From Fibrobacter sp. UWT2 (GTDB taxonomy: Bacteria > Fibrobacterota > Fibrobacteria > Fibrobacterales > Fibrobacteraceae), in contig NZ_FRBF01000007.1 in the NCBI RefSeq assembly GCF_900142545.1, forward strand, positions 121,939 to 185,938: DNA of 64,000 bases, read 5' to 3'. The translations under genes and the position numbers were made by a program. The notes below the pieces were generated by a model, which was not told the DNA's origin, did no database searches, and worked only from the letters and a program-made list of their open reading frames with translations. This document shows positions 16,572-25,259 of this stretch, piece by piece. Positions within the stretch are counted from its first letter, which is position 1. Each line of letters starts with the position of its first letter.

Positions 16572-17774
16572 TTAATACGGCTTGCTGTCCAGCGGTTCTG
16601 TGCAGCCCCATTCCTGTGCGATTCGCTCAAAGTTCTTTTTGACGATGCGCTTGAAAATGAGATTGAATAGTAGCAGACCAATCCAGGGATTCTTCTCGGG
16701 GCCCGTAAATTTCTGTGCTTCGGGCGTCATAAAATTGCCGTTTTGAGCAAAAGACAGCCCCATGGTCGTGTAAGAGGCGAGCATCTTGTTGGTCATCTTT
16801 TTGATGTAGCTGTTTTCGCGGTTGCGAAGCAAGAAGCTACCGCCTTTCACGAGAACGCCGCCGCAAGAGCATCCTAACTGGGCCGGGAGTGATTGCAAAA
16901 ACTTTTCACCGAGGCGCAGCTGATGACCTTCGTCAAATCCACCATGAAGGATGAACGAGAGTTGTGCGGGCTGTTTTCGTTCTGTAGGAAACGTATTCAA
17001 GAATTCAAGCAACAGGCTCGGCAAACATTCTACAAAGAGCGGCATGGCAATAATGATATTGTCGCTTGTCATAAACGCTTCGCGGGCAGCGTCCCATTCA
17101 GAACGGTTTGACAAGGAGTAAACATCGTAGCAAGTTCCCGCCTGTCGCAGCCCTTCGCCAAAGGCTTCAATAATCTTATTCGTGTTACTGTTCTTTTTGA
17201 CTCGCGGGCTGCCATTGAGAATCAGGACGCGCTTCACGGGCACAGCGTCTTCAATCGGAACTGTGGCAGTTTCCGAAGTGGCGCTTTCGCGAACCTCATT
17301 CTTGTCTAGCGCGAAGACGCCGAGCGAATGCCCTGCCAAATTTCTCGCGACCCGCATGCTCCATTCTTCGAGTAATTCCTGATTACCATCGCCTTTGTAA
17401 ATGACACCGAAATTCAGAGGATGGTAACGCAGTTGATGACGTTCCCAACCGTCGCGGAATTCGATGTACATGTTCAGCATGGGCACAACACGGTCCAAGA
17501 CTCGTTTGCCACGATAGTCGGCAAATCCAAATTTCGTATCCGTCACTATCCAGAAGTTTTCGGCAGCGACCAATTTTTTGAGAATGATTTCGTAGTCGTC
17601 CCTGATAGCGCAAACACCCGGAGTCTTGAGCCAGCACATATTGCAGCCCATGCAATGCGCGATTTTCATGTCTGCAGTGTTGACGATTTCAATATTTTCG
17701 TCTTTGCCTGCGAGCAGCGCTTTAATTTGCTCCGAGCAATCGCCCGATTCCAGCGTATTCAACACTAAAGTCAC
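16572..17774 (-). CDS. Tandem NADPH-dependent FMN reductase-like / flavodoxin-fold protein
   Basis: This 400-residue protein contains two flavodoxin-like folds. The first (residues 1-150) has the cysteine cluster CMGCNMCWLKTPGVC used by iron-sulfur flavoproteins and FMN reductases. The second (about 180-400) begins VKRVLILNGSPRVKKNSNT, the FMN-binding loop of the NADPH-dependent FMN reductase family. The N-terminus is somewhat short: the usual GSPR phosphate loop is replaced by LNTLESGDC, so the first domain may not bind FMN in the usual way. It is the first gene of the redox operon. Confidence 0.82.
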   Translation of the reverse strand: MTLVLNTLESGDCSEQIKALLAGKDENIEIVNTADMKIAHCMGCNMCWLKTPGVCAIRDDYEIILKKLVAAENFWIVTDTKFGFADYRGKRVLDRVVPMLNMYIEFRDGWERHQLRYHPLNFGVIYKGDGNQELLEEWSMRVARNLAGHSLGVFALDKNEVRESATSETATVPIEDAVPVKRVLILNGSPRVKKNSNTNKIIEAFGEGLRQAGTCYDVYSLSNRSEWDAAREAFMTSDNIIIAMPLFVECLPSLLLEFLNTFPTERKQPAQLSFILHGGFDEGHQLRLGEKFLQSLPAQLGCSCGGVLVKGGSFLLRNRENSYIKKMTNKMLASYTTMGLSFAQNGNFMTPEAQKFTGPEKNPWIGLLLFNLIFKRIVKKNFERIAQEWGCTEPLDSKPY

Positions 17775-17858
17775 TTTTCACACTCCTTTTCCCCATATAA
17801 CACCCCAAATCTCGAAAAGTGTCACCCTCCCCCAATTTAATAACCCGACAGCGGCGTC

Positions 17859-17894
17859 GGATCCTTCGACACGCTTCGCGTGCTCAGGATGACA
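17859..17894. repeat. REP-like element (GGATCCTTCGAC type)
   Basis: GGATCCTTCGACACGC followed by TTCGCGTGCTCAGGATGAC contains the hairpin CACGC-TTC-GCGTG and imperfect outer arms (ATCCT/AGGAT). Elements of this form are recurrent intergenic repeats in many genomes. It lies between rseP and the redox operon. Confidence 0.65.
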
Positions 17895-17902
17895 CGTTTG
17901 TG

Positions 17903-19282
17903 TCACTTCAAGAACAGCGAGAGCTTGGTAAAATCAAGAATCGTGATGAACACGAAGAAGCTGATGAAGAAAGCTGCGGCAACGTTCTGAATAACAGTCT
18001 GCGTCTTAGTTGAAAGCGGTTTGCCGCGCAGCTTTTCAATGCCGAGGAACATCAGCAAGCCACCGTCGGTAATCGCGAGTGGGAGCAAGTTCATAACGCC
18101 CAAGTTAATGCTGATGAGGGCGAGCAACATCAAAAAGTCCTGGAAGCCGCTCATCCACACGTTGCCCATGACGGCGACAATCGAGACCGGACCCGAGAAG
18201 GCATCGACCTTGACATGGCCTTGGAACATGCGCTTGAAATAGCGGAAGATGCTCGTGGTCATTTTCCAACTGGTCGCACAAGTTTTCGTGAAGGCTTCGA
18301 CAGGGCCGCGGCGCACAATCTTGGTTTCGCGGAAGAGCACGTAGCCCATTTGGATGCCGACCATGTAACGTTTGTAATCTTCGTTATAAACCGGCGTGAG
18401 CGAATTGGTAAGCGTATCGCCGTTACGGATAACGGTGATGTTCACGGGTTCTCCCTTGCTGCCGTCGATAATGCGCACGACTTCTTCGTAGCGGGAAATA
18501 TGTTCGCCGTTAATTTCAAAGATGGTATCGCCCACGGCAAGGCCTGCCTTTTCGGCTGCAGAACCGGCCACAGGCGGCAAGCGCACAATCACGCGATTGC
18601 GCGGGTAAATTCCGATATCTCCGATACCCATTGCAATTTCGGAGCCGGTAGAATCTTGTGCCGGAATAACAAGTTCTTCGGGCACGACCGTAATCGAGAG
18701 CGGTTCGCCGCCGCGGTGTACTGTAAGCGGGACGCTTGCGCCGAGACTCACGCCGATTTGTTCACGGAAATCATCCCAGCCCTGAGTGGGTTTGCCGTTA
18801 ATTTCGGTGATGGTGTCGCCCGGCTGAATGCCAGCGGTTACGGCCGGAGAATCTTTCGCGACAAACCCCACGATCAAATCGTTCGTCGCCGGTTCTTCGA
18901 CGCCCACCATATAAAGAATCATCAACAGAATAAAGGCAAATACGATATTGATGAACGGGCCCGCAAACGCAATGGCAGCGCGAGCGCCCACCGACTTGCC
19001 CATGAAATCTCGTTCACCGGGGGCTTCACCTTCTTTCAACTTGTCGGGGTTCTCCCCCGCCATGGCAACGTACCCGCCAAACGGAATTGCCGAGATGCAG
19101 TATTCCGTTTCGCCGTGACGGTAGCGAATCAATTTCTTGCCGAAACCGATGCTGAATGTATTAACCTTGACGTTATTCCATTTTGCCACCAAGAAGTGGC
19201 CGAGTTCGTGAATGGTCACCAAGAAGCTCAAGCCCAACAGGCCGAGCACAAACATCAAGACATTGCTAAAAATCGATTCCAT
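17903..19282 (-). CDS. rseP: Site-2 intramembrane zinc protease RseP
   Basis: RseP cleaves anti-sigma factors and signal-peptide remnants within the inner membrane. This 459-residue protein has the catalytic HELGH motif in the first membrane helix, the second metal-binding region (NLLPLAITDGG) near the C-terminus, and two PDZ domains between (about residues 120-300, each with the LAVGDTIFEINGE-type binding groove). I use the ATG at 19282, since the longer frame starts with TTG. In many genomes it follows cdsA and dxr; here those genes are elsewhere in the window. Confidence 0.94.
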   Translation of the reverse strand: MESIFSNVLMFVLGLLGLSFLVTIHELGHFLVAKWNNVKVNTFSIGFGKKLIRYRHGETEYCISAIPFGGYVAMAGENPDKLKEGEAPGERDFMGKSVGARAAIAFAGPFINIVFAFILLMILYMVGVEEPATNDLIVGFVAKDSPAVTAGIQPGDTITEINGKPTQGWDDFREQIGVSLGASVPLTVHRGGEPLSITVVPEELVIPAQDSTGSEIAMGIGDIGIYPRNRVIVRLPPVAGSAAEKAGLAVGDTIFEINGEHISRYEEVVRIIDGSKGEPVNITVIRNGDTLTNSLTPVYNEDYKRYMVGIQMGYVLFRETKIVRRGPVEAFTKTCATSWKMTTSIFRYFKRMFQGHVKVDAFSGPVSIVAVMGNVWMSGFQDFLMLLALISINLGVMNLLPLAITDGGLLMFLGIEKLRGKPLSTKTQTVIQNVAAAFFISFFVFITILDFTKLSLFLK

Positions 19283-19297
19283 CGTAGAGAAAGATAG

Positions 19298-19322
19298 TAA
19301 AAAGGCGGTCAATCGACCGCCT
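19298..19322 (-). terminator. Terminator of the zinc-ribbon/solute-binding fusion gene
   Basis: GGCGGTC-AATC-GACCGCC with a T-run on the minus-strand side lies between the fusion gene's stop and the rseP start. Confidence 0.82.
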
Positions 19323-19361
19323 TAATAATTTCACAGACGATTTACACAACAACTAAAAACA

Positions 19362-22124
19362 TCATTTAAGAGAAATATTCCACAGAATGTTCGTTCCAGC
19401 TCCATAGCCAGGCAACTGCGGTGGCGCATATGGACTTTGGGCATTAGGCCAATTCGTCCACACCTTGTCACTATAGTCATAATAGTTTTCTGGCACATAT
19501 GCCAAAGGTATTGCGGGCTGATCTTCCATAAAAATTCTGTTCAGTTCTCCATAAGCTCTAGTTTTTTCCTTAAGATCAGTCATCAAAGGTATTTCTGACA
19601 AAAGCCGATCAATTTCAGGACGGAAGTTCAATGTATCCGGTTGATTGTAACGTCCCACATTGACTCCCGCCCACTCTCCGACAGGTTTCCAATTTTGGCT
19701 AGACATCACTTCATTAAAGCGATTCCACAGCATTGCTGGAGATGCATCTCCAGCCGGTTTATGCATTATAAGATCAAAGTTTCCAAGTCCCATTGCAGGC
19801 CAATAAGAACCTCCATCTACAAAATTTTCTTGAACATCTATTCCCGCCTCACGCATATTTTCAACAGCTATGGACACCATGCTTTCCCAATCAGACCATC
19901 CATAAGGACAAGTGATGTAAAGTGTCGGCATTTTTTCCCCATTAGAATTGTACATTCCAACGAGTTCTCCATCTCTAGAAAACTCAGAACTATACCCAGC
20001 TTCAGTAAACATTCTCTTTACCATTTTTTTTCGCTTAATTCGATTGGCGTTATCTAGCATTACGCCATATTTTTCATCACTTTCTTCATAATATTTTTTT
20101 TCAACGCCATCAGGAATAATAAGACCAGGACGAATACTCGATGTATAATTGGACATTGACAACATGCCCAATCCAGCATAATCGATCGCAGCAGCAAGGG
20201 CTCTACGAAAACGTCTATCGCTCAAAGGATACTTCTGAGTATTAATTATCAACATTGGCATTGTTAGCGGAGTGTAATAAGGTTCTTTTTTCAACCACGC
20301 ATGAATTCCTTGACGTTCCTTATTCCAAACATGTGGTATATACAATGAAGATATATCTAAATTACCTTCTCGCATAGCAAAGATGCCTTGGCCATTGCCA
20401 TTGAATATTGGATGAACTATATATTGGGGAGCAGGTAATTTTCCATTATGAATAGCGACATTTCCCCAATAATCATCTCGACGTTTCAATACGATTTTAT
20501 CATCAGCAAACTCTTTAAGATTATACGGACCCGACACAACAGGATTTTCACTCATTACAAGTTTTTTTGCTTCTTTCAAGCCTTTTTTTGCAATAAGGGG
20601 CTTAAATATATGAGCAGGAACAATATGCACATATTGCAACAATTCATAAACTTTAAGCGGATTATTAAATTTTTCTTTTGCAACAACAAATGATATGTAC
20701 GTACGTCCATTCGATTCATTTAAAACATTAATTTGAGAAATGATGTTAGAAACATCCCTACCACAATCTAAGTACGAAAACAGCACATCCTCTGAAGACA
20801 ACAATCTACCATCACTCCATTTAGCAGCAGGATTTAACGCAACAACGATACTATCGTTGTTGGACAAATCTTTAACTAGAGAACCTAAAAGAGATTCAAC
20901 CGAATCATTTAATGAATTGTACACAAGAAGAGGTTCGTACATTAAATTGTTTCGCCCAGCAACAGGCCACGAAACCATCCAACTTTCAGCAAGAGGATTG
21001 AATGAAGACGGAGTACTCCATTGCTGATCCAAAAGATAAAGAGTCTCTTGTCTCGGTGTTGAAGACAGTATTTCAGCATATTCAGCCCCAACTTCTAAAA
21101 GCTGCCAACAGTCGCCAACCATTACAAGCTTTTTATTTTTCGATTTAACCCCTTGAATTTCAATATGCTGTTTTGAATTAACAACCTGATCAAAAGCTTT
21201 GTTCTTTTTTGAAGCATATGTAATATTCTCTACATATTTGGCACCCGCAGGGCATCCAGCAAATTCTTTACGAAGCGTTACAGAAATTTCTTTTGACAAT
21301 TTATATAATTTTTTTTCAGCATCATACTCTGTTTCGCCCACATAAGATACATATGATATATATTGTTCTTCCCAATTTTTTGAAGAACCTTGATCTGATG
21401 TCGTCAAGTTCTTATCTTCTCTCCATTTTTCCAATTGATTATTCACACTCTTACTTACAGACCGCACTTCATTCCATTCATTTTCACTTAAACTTCTGTA
21501 ATCATAGTATGTTGGTTTGAAGATACCATCAACCCACGCACCAAAACTAAATTGATAAGCAATGGCAATTGCAATAATATCCAGCAAAAAAATGCTGGCA
21601 GTCACAATTTTAGCCTTGTTTGATGAGGATCTTATTATCAACGAAATAACACGAGGAGCCAAGAAAAGGAAGAACGAAGCGCTCCATCCCATAACTCCAC
21701 TGCAAACATCAGGATACTCTCCTTCAGGCTTAAATACACCTGAAATAACTAGCGTAAGTATCGCCCCAACATAGAAAGTAAGCCACAATGTTCCAAACCA
21801 CCATGCAATCCCCTCCTTACGACGGAGCTTTAATGGTTTAAGAATTGGTATTGCAACAAACAGCCTAAGAAGGTGCATTTCAAGATTGTGATTGGAATTC
21901 ATTATTTTAGCATCCAGCCAGCCAACAAATGTACCATCACTTGCGGCAGCAGCAGCAGCCCCCCGACATTCAGGACAGGTTGCGCTTAAGCCACCACTCG
22001 CATCAAATATTTTTCCGCACTTTTTGCATAAACCATAGCGTTTATGACATCCACTGCACTCGCAGGTGCCAAAACTCAATTCATTTTCTTTGCCGCAATC
22101 AGGACAGCGAACTTTATTTGACAT
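19362..22124 (-). CDS. Zinc-ribbon + transmembrane + extracellular solute-binding (family 5) fusion protein
   Basis: This 920-residue protein has an architecture I do not recognise. Residues 1-53 hold nine cysteines, mostly in CxxC knuckles (7/10, 23/26, 33/36, 50/53): zinc ribbons that must be cytoplasmic. After an Ala-rich linker come three predicted membrane helices (about 107-130, 143-165, 171-192). From about 365 to 915 lies a peptide-binding-protein domain (SBP_bac_5), recognisable by FNPLAESWM, MYEPLLVYN and WSDGRLLSSEDV and by the C-terminal YGELNRIFMEDQPAIPLAYVPE. Normally this domain is a free periplasmic protein serving an oligopeptide ABC transporter; none is encoded nearby. The gene is visibly AT-rich compared with its neighbours. 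An AAAGGAG site precedes the ATG. Confidence 0.8.
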   Translation of the reverse strand: MSNKVRCPDCGKENELSFGTCECSGCHKRYGLCKKCGKIFDASGGLSATCPECRGAAAAAASDGTFVGWLDAKIMNSNHNLEMHLLRLFVAIPILKPLKLRRKEGIAWWFGTLWLTFYVGAILTLVISGVFKPEGEYPDVCSGVMGWSASFFLFLAPRVISLIIRSSSNKAKIVTASIFLLDIIAIAIAYQFSFGAWVDGIFKPTYYDYRSLSENEWNEVRSVSKSVNNQLEKWREDKNLTTSDQGSSKNWEEQYISYVSYVGETEYDAEKKLYKLSKEISVTLRKEFAGCPAGAKYVENITYASKKNKAFDQVVNSKQHIEIQGVKSKNKKLVMVGDCWQLLEVGAEYAEILSSTPRQETLYLLDQQWSTPSSFNPLAESWMVSWPVAGRNNLMYEPLLVYNSLNDSVESLLGSLVKDLSNNDSIVVALNPAAKWSDGRLLSSEDVLFSYLDCGRDVSNIISQINVLNESNGRTYISFVVAKEKFNNPLKVYELLQYVHIVPAHIFKPLIAKKGLKEAKKLVMSENPVVSGPYNLKEFADDKIVLKRRDDYWGNVAIHNGKLPAPQYIVHPIFNGNGQGIFAMREGNLDISSLYIPHVWNKERQGIHAWLKKEPYYTPLTMPMLIINTQKYPLSDRRFRRALAAAIDYAGLGMLSMSNYTSSIRPGLIIPDGVEKKYYEESDEKYGVMLDNANRIKRKKMVKRMFTEAGYSSEFSRDGELVGMYNSNGEKMPTLYITCPYGWSDWESMVSIAVENMREAGIDVQENFVDGGSYWPAMGLGNFDLIMHKPAGDASPAMLWNRFNEVMSSQNWKPVGEWAGVNVGRYNQPDTLNFRPEIDRLLSEIPLMTDLKEKTRAYGELNRIFMEDQPAIPLAYVPENYYDYSDKVWTNWPNAQSPYAPPQLPGYGAGTNILWNISLK

Positions 22125-22161
22125 ATTTTCTCCTTTATTACAATTTCAAAGCATAACATTT

Positions 22162-25122
22162 TTAACGCAATCTTCTCAGACCGCGGGGCATCGGGACTTC
22201 GGTACCGTCTTCCTGCAACAGGTAAATGTTATCGAGGCTGATGTAACCCGTACCGCTGTAGCGGGCACGCCAAGAGAAGTTCTTGATTTGCTTCGGGTCG
22301 AGCTGCGGAATGGTCTTGCCCCAGCCTTCCTGTTTCATGTTTTCCCAAATGAGCGTGTCACGCATCCAGGAACCGTGAGTATTTTTCAGGCGCACCATGA
22401 ATTCATCGTAATCCTTGACCTGTTCGCTTGCGATTTGCACTTCGAAATAGCCATCGGGATTGCTATGGTTCGTGGCATAGTCAAACACGATACCCACCGA
22501 GTTGTGAACTTCTTCGGGAATCACGTAGTAGGCGCCCGCAAAGTTCGGCCAACCCTGCGTAGGCGGCTGTTCAATCATAAAGTCGTGACGGATAAAGCCA
22601 CCATGCGGAGGAGCACCGTTAAAGACCTTCGCGCCAATGGTCGTAGCGTTGTCGCCATTTGCCACCGGGAACCAATCGACAGCATCGAGGCCGTTATCAA
22701 AATTCTGCATCACGTGCGTAGTACGGTAGGCGCCACGAATGCGGAACGGAATTTCAAGCACTGACACTTTACCGCCAAGGCCCTGAACCACCACATGAAT
22801 CGTACGAGCGGCAGGGTACATGTCTTCGGGAATCGGAATCTGCACATGGAAACTTTCAACAGAAGCATTCCACTTGCCGTCATCGGGGGTCACCGATTCC
22901 ATCAACAAGCCGCGCTTGCCCCAGTTGCCGATATTCACGGAACCGTTTGTCAGCTGGCCATTCGGCTGGGTTGCCGTCACGAACAAGTCAATGGTATCAC
23001 CCGCCATGAGAACCTTCTTTTCAAGCGCCGCAGCGAGAATCACAGGCTTTGCGGCCTGCGCCTTGGTCGCTTCAGTCATGCCCACCACCTTCGGGTTGAT
23101 CTGCACGACAGCGAGACCAAACGGCGGCACCGTAATGTCCTTGCTCTTGCTCGGGTTAATGCGGCGACCGCTCGGACCCATTTTCGGGTACGGGAACGCC
23201 TTCTGCGAAGTACCCACCCACTTGAACTGATCTTCGCCAAAGATTTCGACCTGTGTACGCACCAAGTCGCCCTTGCCGACTTCTTTAGAATTGCCCTTGA
23301 CGCTTGCGCGGTCAATCTGCACCACCTGCGGAGCGTCCGACAAGTTCACAATCATCACGCGGGCAGAATCGCCCTTGCCAATTGCATAAGCTTCTACATC
23401 CGGCGAAGTTGCCTCTACCGGAAGCACGGCATAACCGTCTTCCAAGAAATCCTTGAAAGTCATATAAAGGCCGTAGTATTCCGCCGTCGGCTCCAGAGAC
23501 TTCCAATAATTCCAGGAGCCTTCCTTTGCAAGAGCGGTCATACTGATGGTACCCCAAGTGTCATCGGGACCTTTGAACAAGTTACCGAAAGCATCCCACG
23601 GGAGCACCTGCAAGCGATTTCCAAAGCGCATGGCATGCTGAGCAAAGATGCTTGCCACGGCAGCGGCCTGCGGATAATCCATCAGCAAGCTAAAGCCCTG
23701 CACGCACGTGCTGAATTCCGAAAGGAATACGCCGCGTTCACCTTCGAGATGGCGTTTCATCCACACATTGAGCGTATCCATATTCGGGCCCACGTCGAGC
23801 ATGGCCTTGAGCATCTCGGCAGGCTTCGGCTCGTTAGGCGTCCAGTACGGGTAATTGTGCAAGTCGACTACGTCGAGGTAACGCTTGCCGTCTTTCTTTT
23901 CGGCCTCGCCCACGATGCGCAGGAATTCTTCCATCCAGTATTTGCCATCAAGAATGCCGGCGCCCTTCTGCATCATCTTATGCGTACTCAAGAGCGGTCC
24001 GTGCAGAATGATGGTAGAATCCACCGCCTTCATGGCGCGTGCGTATTCCAAGAAGCGGGCAGCGTAATGCCTTGCCGAAATCGGACCGGATTCTTCCCAT
24101 TCGCCATCGAGTTCGTTACCAATTTCCCACTGCTTGATATTGTAGCCCTTGACCTTGTTGGCGTAGCGCACCCAAGCAGCCGCTTCCTTTGCAGTACCCG
24201 TGCCTGCATTCACGCAAATCACGGCCTTTGCATTCGGGAGCGTCTTGATGTACTTCATGAATTCTTCGAAGTCCCACTTGATGTCGGTCCAGTCGGTGCG
24301 AGCCTTATCGCCGTTACGGGTCGACATGGCGTAGAACTTGTAGTTGTTACCGCCGAGCAAGTCGGTTTCGCCACTGAAGAGTTTTATTTCGCGAATCTGC
24401 ACGCCCTTGGCCGGCAAATCCTTAGCCTTGAAGCGGATTGCCACATAGCGTGTGCGGAACTTGGACTTGTACTTCGTCGTCGCCCCACTCACCTTAACGA
24501 TCTTCTCGGTTTTCAGCTTGTTTTCGAGCGCCTGGTGCACGCCCGGATATTCAGCATAGTCTTCAGTCCAGTAGGCTATTTCGAAAGATTTCGGACGCAG
24601 AGTGCCCCAATCGATCTGCAAGGAATCAACATTGATCTTTTCGGGGAATTCAATCACGACCCAAGGCGGATCATCGGGATCCAGAATTTCGCCCCACCAC
24701 ATGGTTTCCATGTTGCCGTCGGCCAGGTGACTGCGGCGCACAAAGCCGTAGTTGTCCTTGGTGGTGCCGCGGTAAATCGTTTCGCCCAAGAAACCGCGAG
24801 CCCATTTATTTTCGTCAGCAGTCCAAAGGCCAGTGCTATCGTAGCTCCCGATACCGTTCCAATGGTAATCATTCGAAAGGCTGCCATTCGGGAAACGGAA
24901 CAGCGTGTAACCGCCATCGACCAAGGCAGAGGTCATGTCGTAATAACGGCTAGGCGGATTCCAAATCGCCAAGTCCGCAGACATCATGTTGTCTTTGTTA
25001 ATAACAATACCCGGGTGCAAGTCATCTACCTTGATGACATTCTGGGCGGCAAAGGCGGCGGAACCCAGAGAAAGCCCCGCCAAGGCGGCAAAAATAAAAT
25101 GGTTGGCAAAACGATTTTTCAT
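22162..25122 (-). CDS. Secreted clan-A glycoside hydrolase (arabinofuranosidase/GH51-like) with inserted F5/8-type domain and CBM11-like C-terminus
   Basis: This 986-residue secreted enzyme has a signal peptide ending AFAA near residue 26. The catalytic barrel carries an Asn-Glu pair in QWEIGNELDG (acid/base Glu about 337) and a SEF motif in GVFLSEFST (candidate nucleophile Glu about 469), as in clan GH-A families such as GH51 and GH39. A discoidin-like F5/8 domain (about 115-255: SHLADGNMETMWWGE ... PWVVIEFP) interrupts it close to the N-terminus. A beta-sandwich and an Ig-like region follow, then a C-terminal domain (about 770-986) resembling CBM11. The likely role is hydrolysis of arabinoxylan or beta-glucan outside the cell. 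It neighbours a GH9 enzyme and an esterase on the same strand. Confidence 0.8.
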   Translation of the reverse strand: MKNRFANHFIFAALAGLSLGSAAFAAQNVIKVDDLHPGIVINKDNMMSADLAIWNPPSRYYDMTSALVDGGYTLFRFPNGSLSNDYHWNGIGSYDSTGLWTADENKWARGFLGETIYRGTTKDNYGFVRRSHLADGNMETMWWGEILDPDDPPWVVIEFPEKINVDSLQIDWGTLRPKSFEIAYWTEDYAEYPGVHQALENKLKTEKIVKVSGATTKYKSKFRTRYVAIRFKAKDLPAKGVQIREIKLFSGETDLLGGNNYKFYAMSTRNGDKARTDWTDIKWDFEEFMKYIKTLPNAKAVICVNAGTGTAKEAAAWVRYANKVKGYNIKQWEIGNELDGEWEESGPISARHYAARFLEYARAMKAVDSTIILHGPLLSTHKMMQKGAGILDGKYWMEEFLRIVGEAEKKDGKRYLDVVDLHNYPYWTPNEPKPAEMLKAMLDVGPNMDTLNVWMKRHLEGERGVFLSEFSTCVQGFSLLMDYPQAAAVASIFAQHAMRFGNRLQVLPWDAFGNLFKGPDDTWGTISMTALAKEGSWNYWKSLEPTAEYYGLYMTFKDFLEDGYAVLPVEATSPDVEAYAIGKGDSARVMIVNLSDAPQVVQIDRASVKGNSKEVGKGDLVRTQVEIFGEDQFKWVGTSQKAFPYPKMGPSGRRINPSKSKDITVPPFGLAVVQINPKVVGMTEATKAQAAKPVILAAALEKKVLMAGDTIDLFVTATQPNGQLTNGSVNIGNWGKRGLLMESVTPDDGKWNASVESFHVQIPIPEDMYPAARTIHVVVQGLGGKVSVLEIPFRIRGAYRTTHVMQNFDNGLDAVDWFPVANGDNATTIGAKVFNGAPPHGGFIRHDFMIEQPPTQGWPNFAGAYYVIPEEVHNSVGIVFDYATNHSNPDGYFEVQIASEQVKDYDEFMVRLKNTHGSWMRDTLIWENMKQEGWGKTIPQLDPKQIKNFSWRARYSGTGYISLDNIYLLQEDGTEVPMPRGLRRLR

Positions 25123-25146
25123 AGAAACCTCTCAGGGTAAATATAG

Positions 25147-25174
25147 TAGGAAGTTAGAAGTAGGATGTAGGAAG
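25147..25174 (+). repeat. Heptamer array, four units of TAGGAAG type
   Basis: On the plus strand the units are TAGGAAG, TTAGAAG, TAGGATG and TAGGAAG, 25 bases upstream of the glycosidase start. It has the same period and copy number as the arrays at 10080 and 25232 but the opposite orientation. Confidence 0.75.
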
Positions 25175-25183
25175 AAAAAGGAA

Positions 25184-25208
25184 ATGCCCCTGAACAAGTC
25201 AGGGGCAA
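25184..25208 (-). terminator. Terminator of the GH9 gene
   Basis: TGCCCCTGA-ACAAG-TCAGGGGCA forms a strong hairpin downstream of the GH9 stop; the T-run after it on the minus strand (TTTCCTTTTTC) is interrupted. Confidence 0.65.
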
Positions 25209-25231
25209 ACTATTCAAATTCGGCGCGGAAT

Positions 25232-25259
25232 CTGTCTACTGCCTACCGTCTACAGTCTA
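25232..25259 (-). repeat. Heptamer array, four units of TAGNNNG
   Basis: On the minus strand: TAGACTG, TAGACGG, TAGGCAG, TAGACAG. The TAG of the first unit is the stop codon of the GH9 gene, exactly as in the purD array. Confidence 0.85.

Noticed and set aside
22795..25140. Long plus-strand open frame (781 codons) opposite the clan-A glycosidase
   Set aside because: It is the antisense shadow of a gene with clear domains; the product is His/Arg-rich and shows no family motif.
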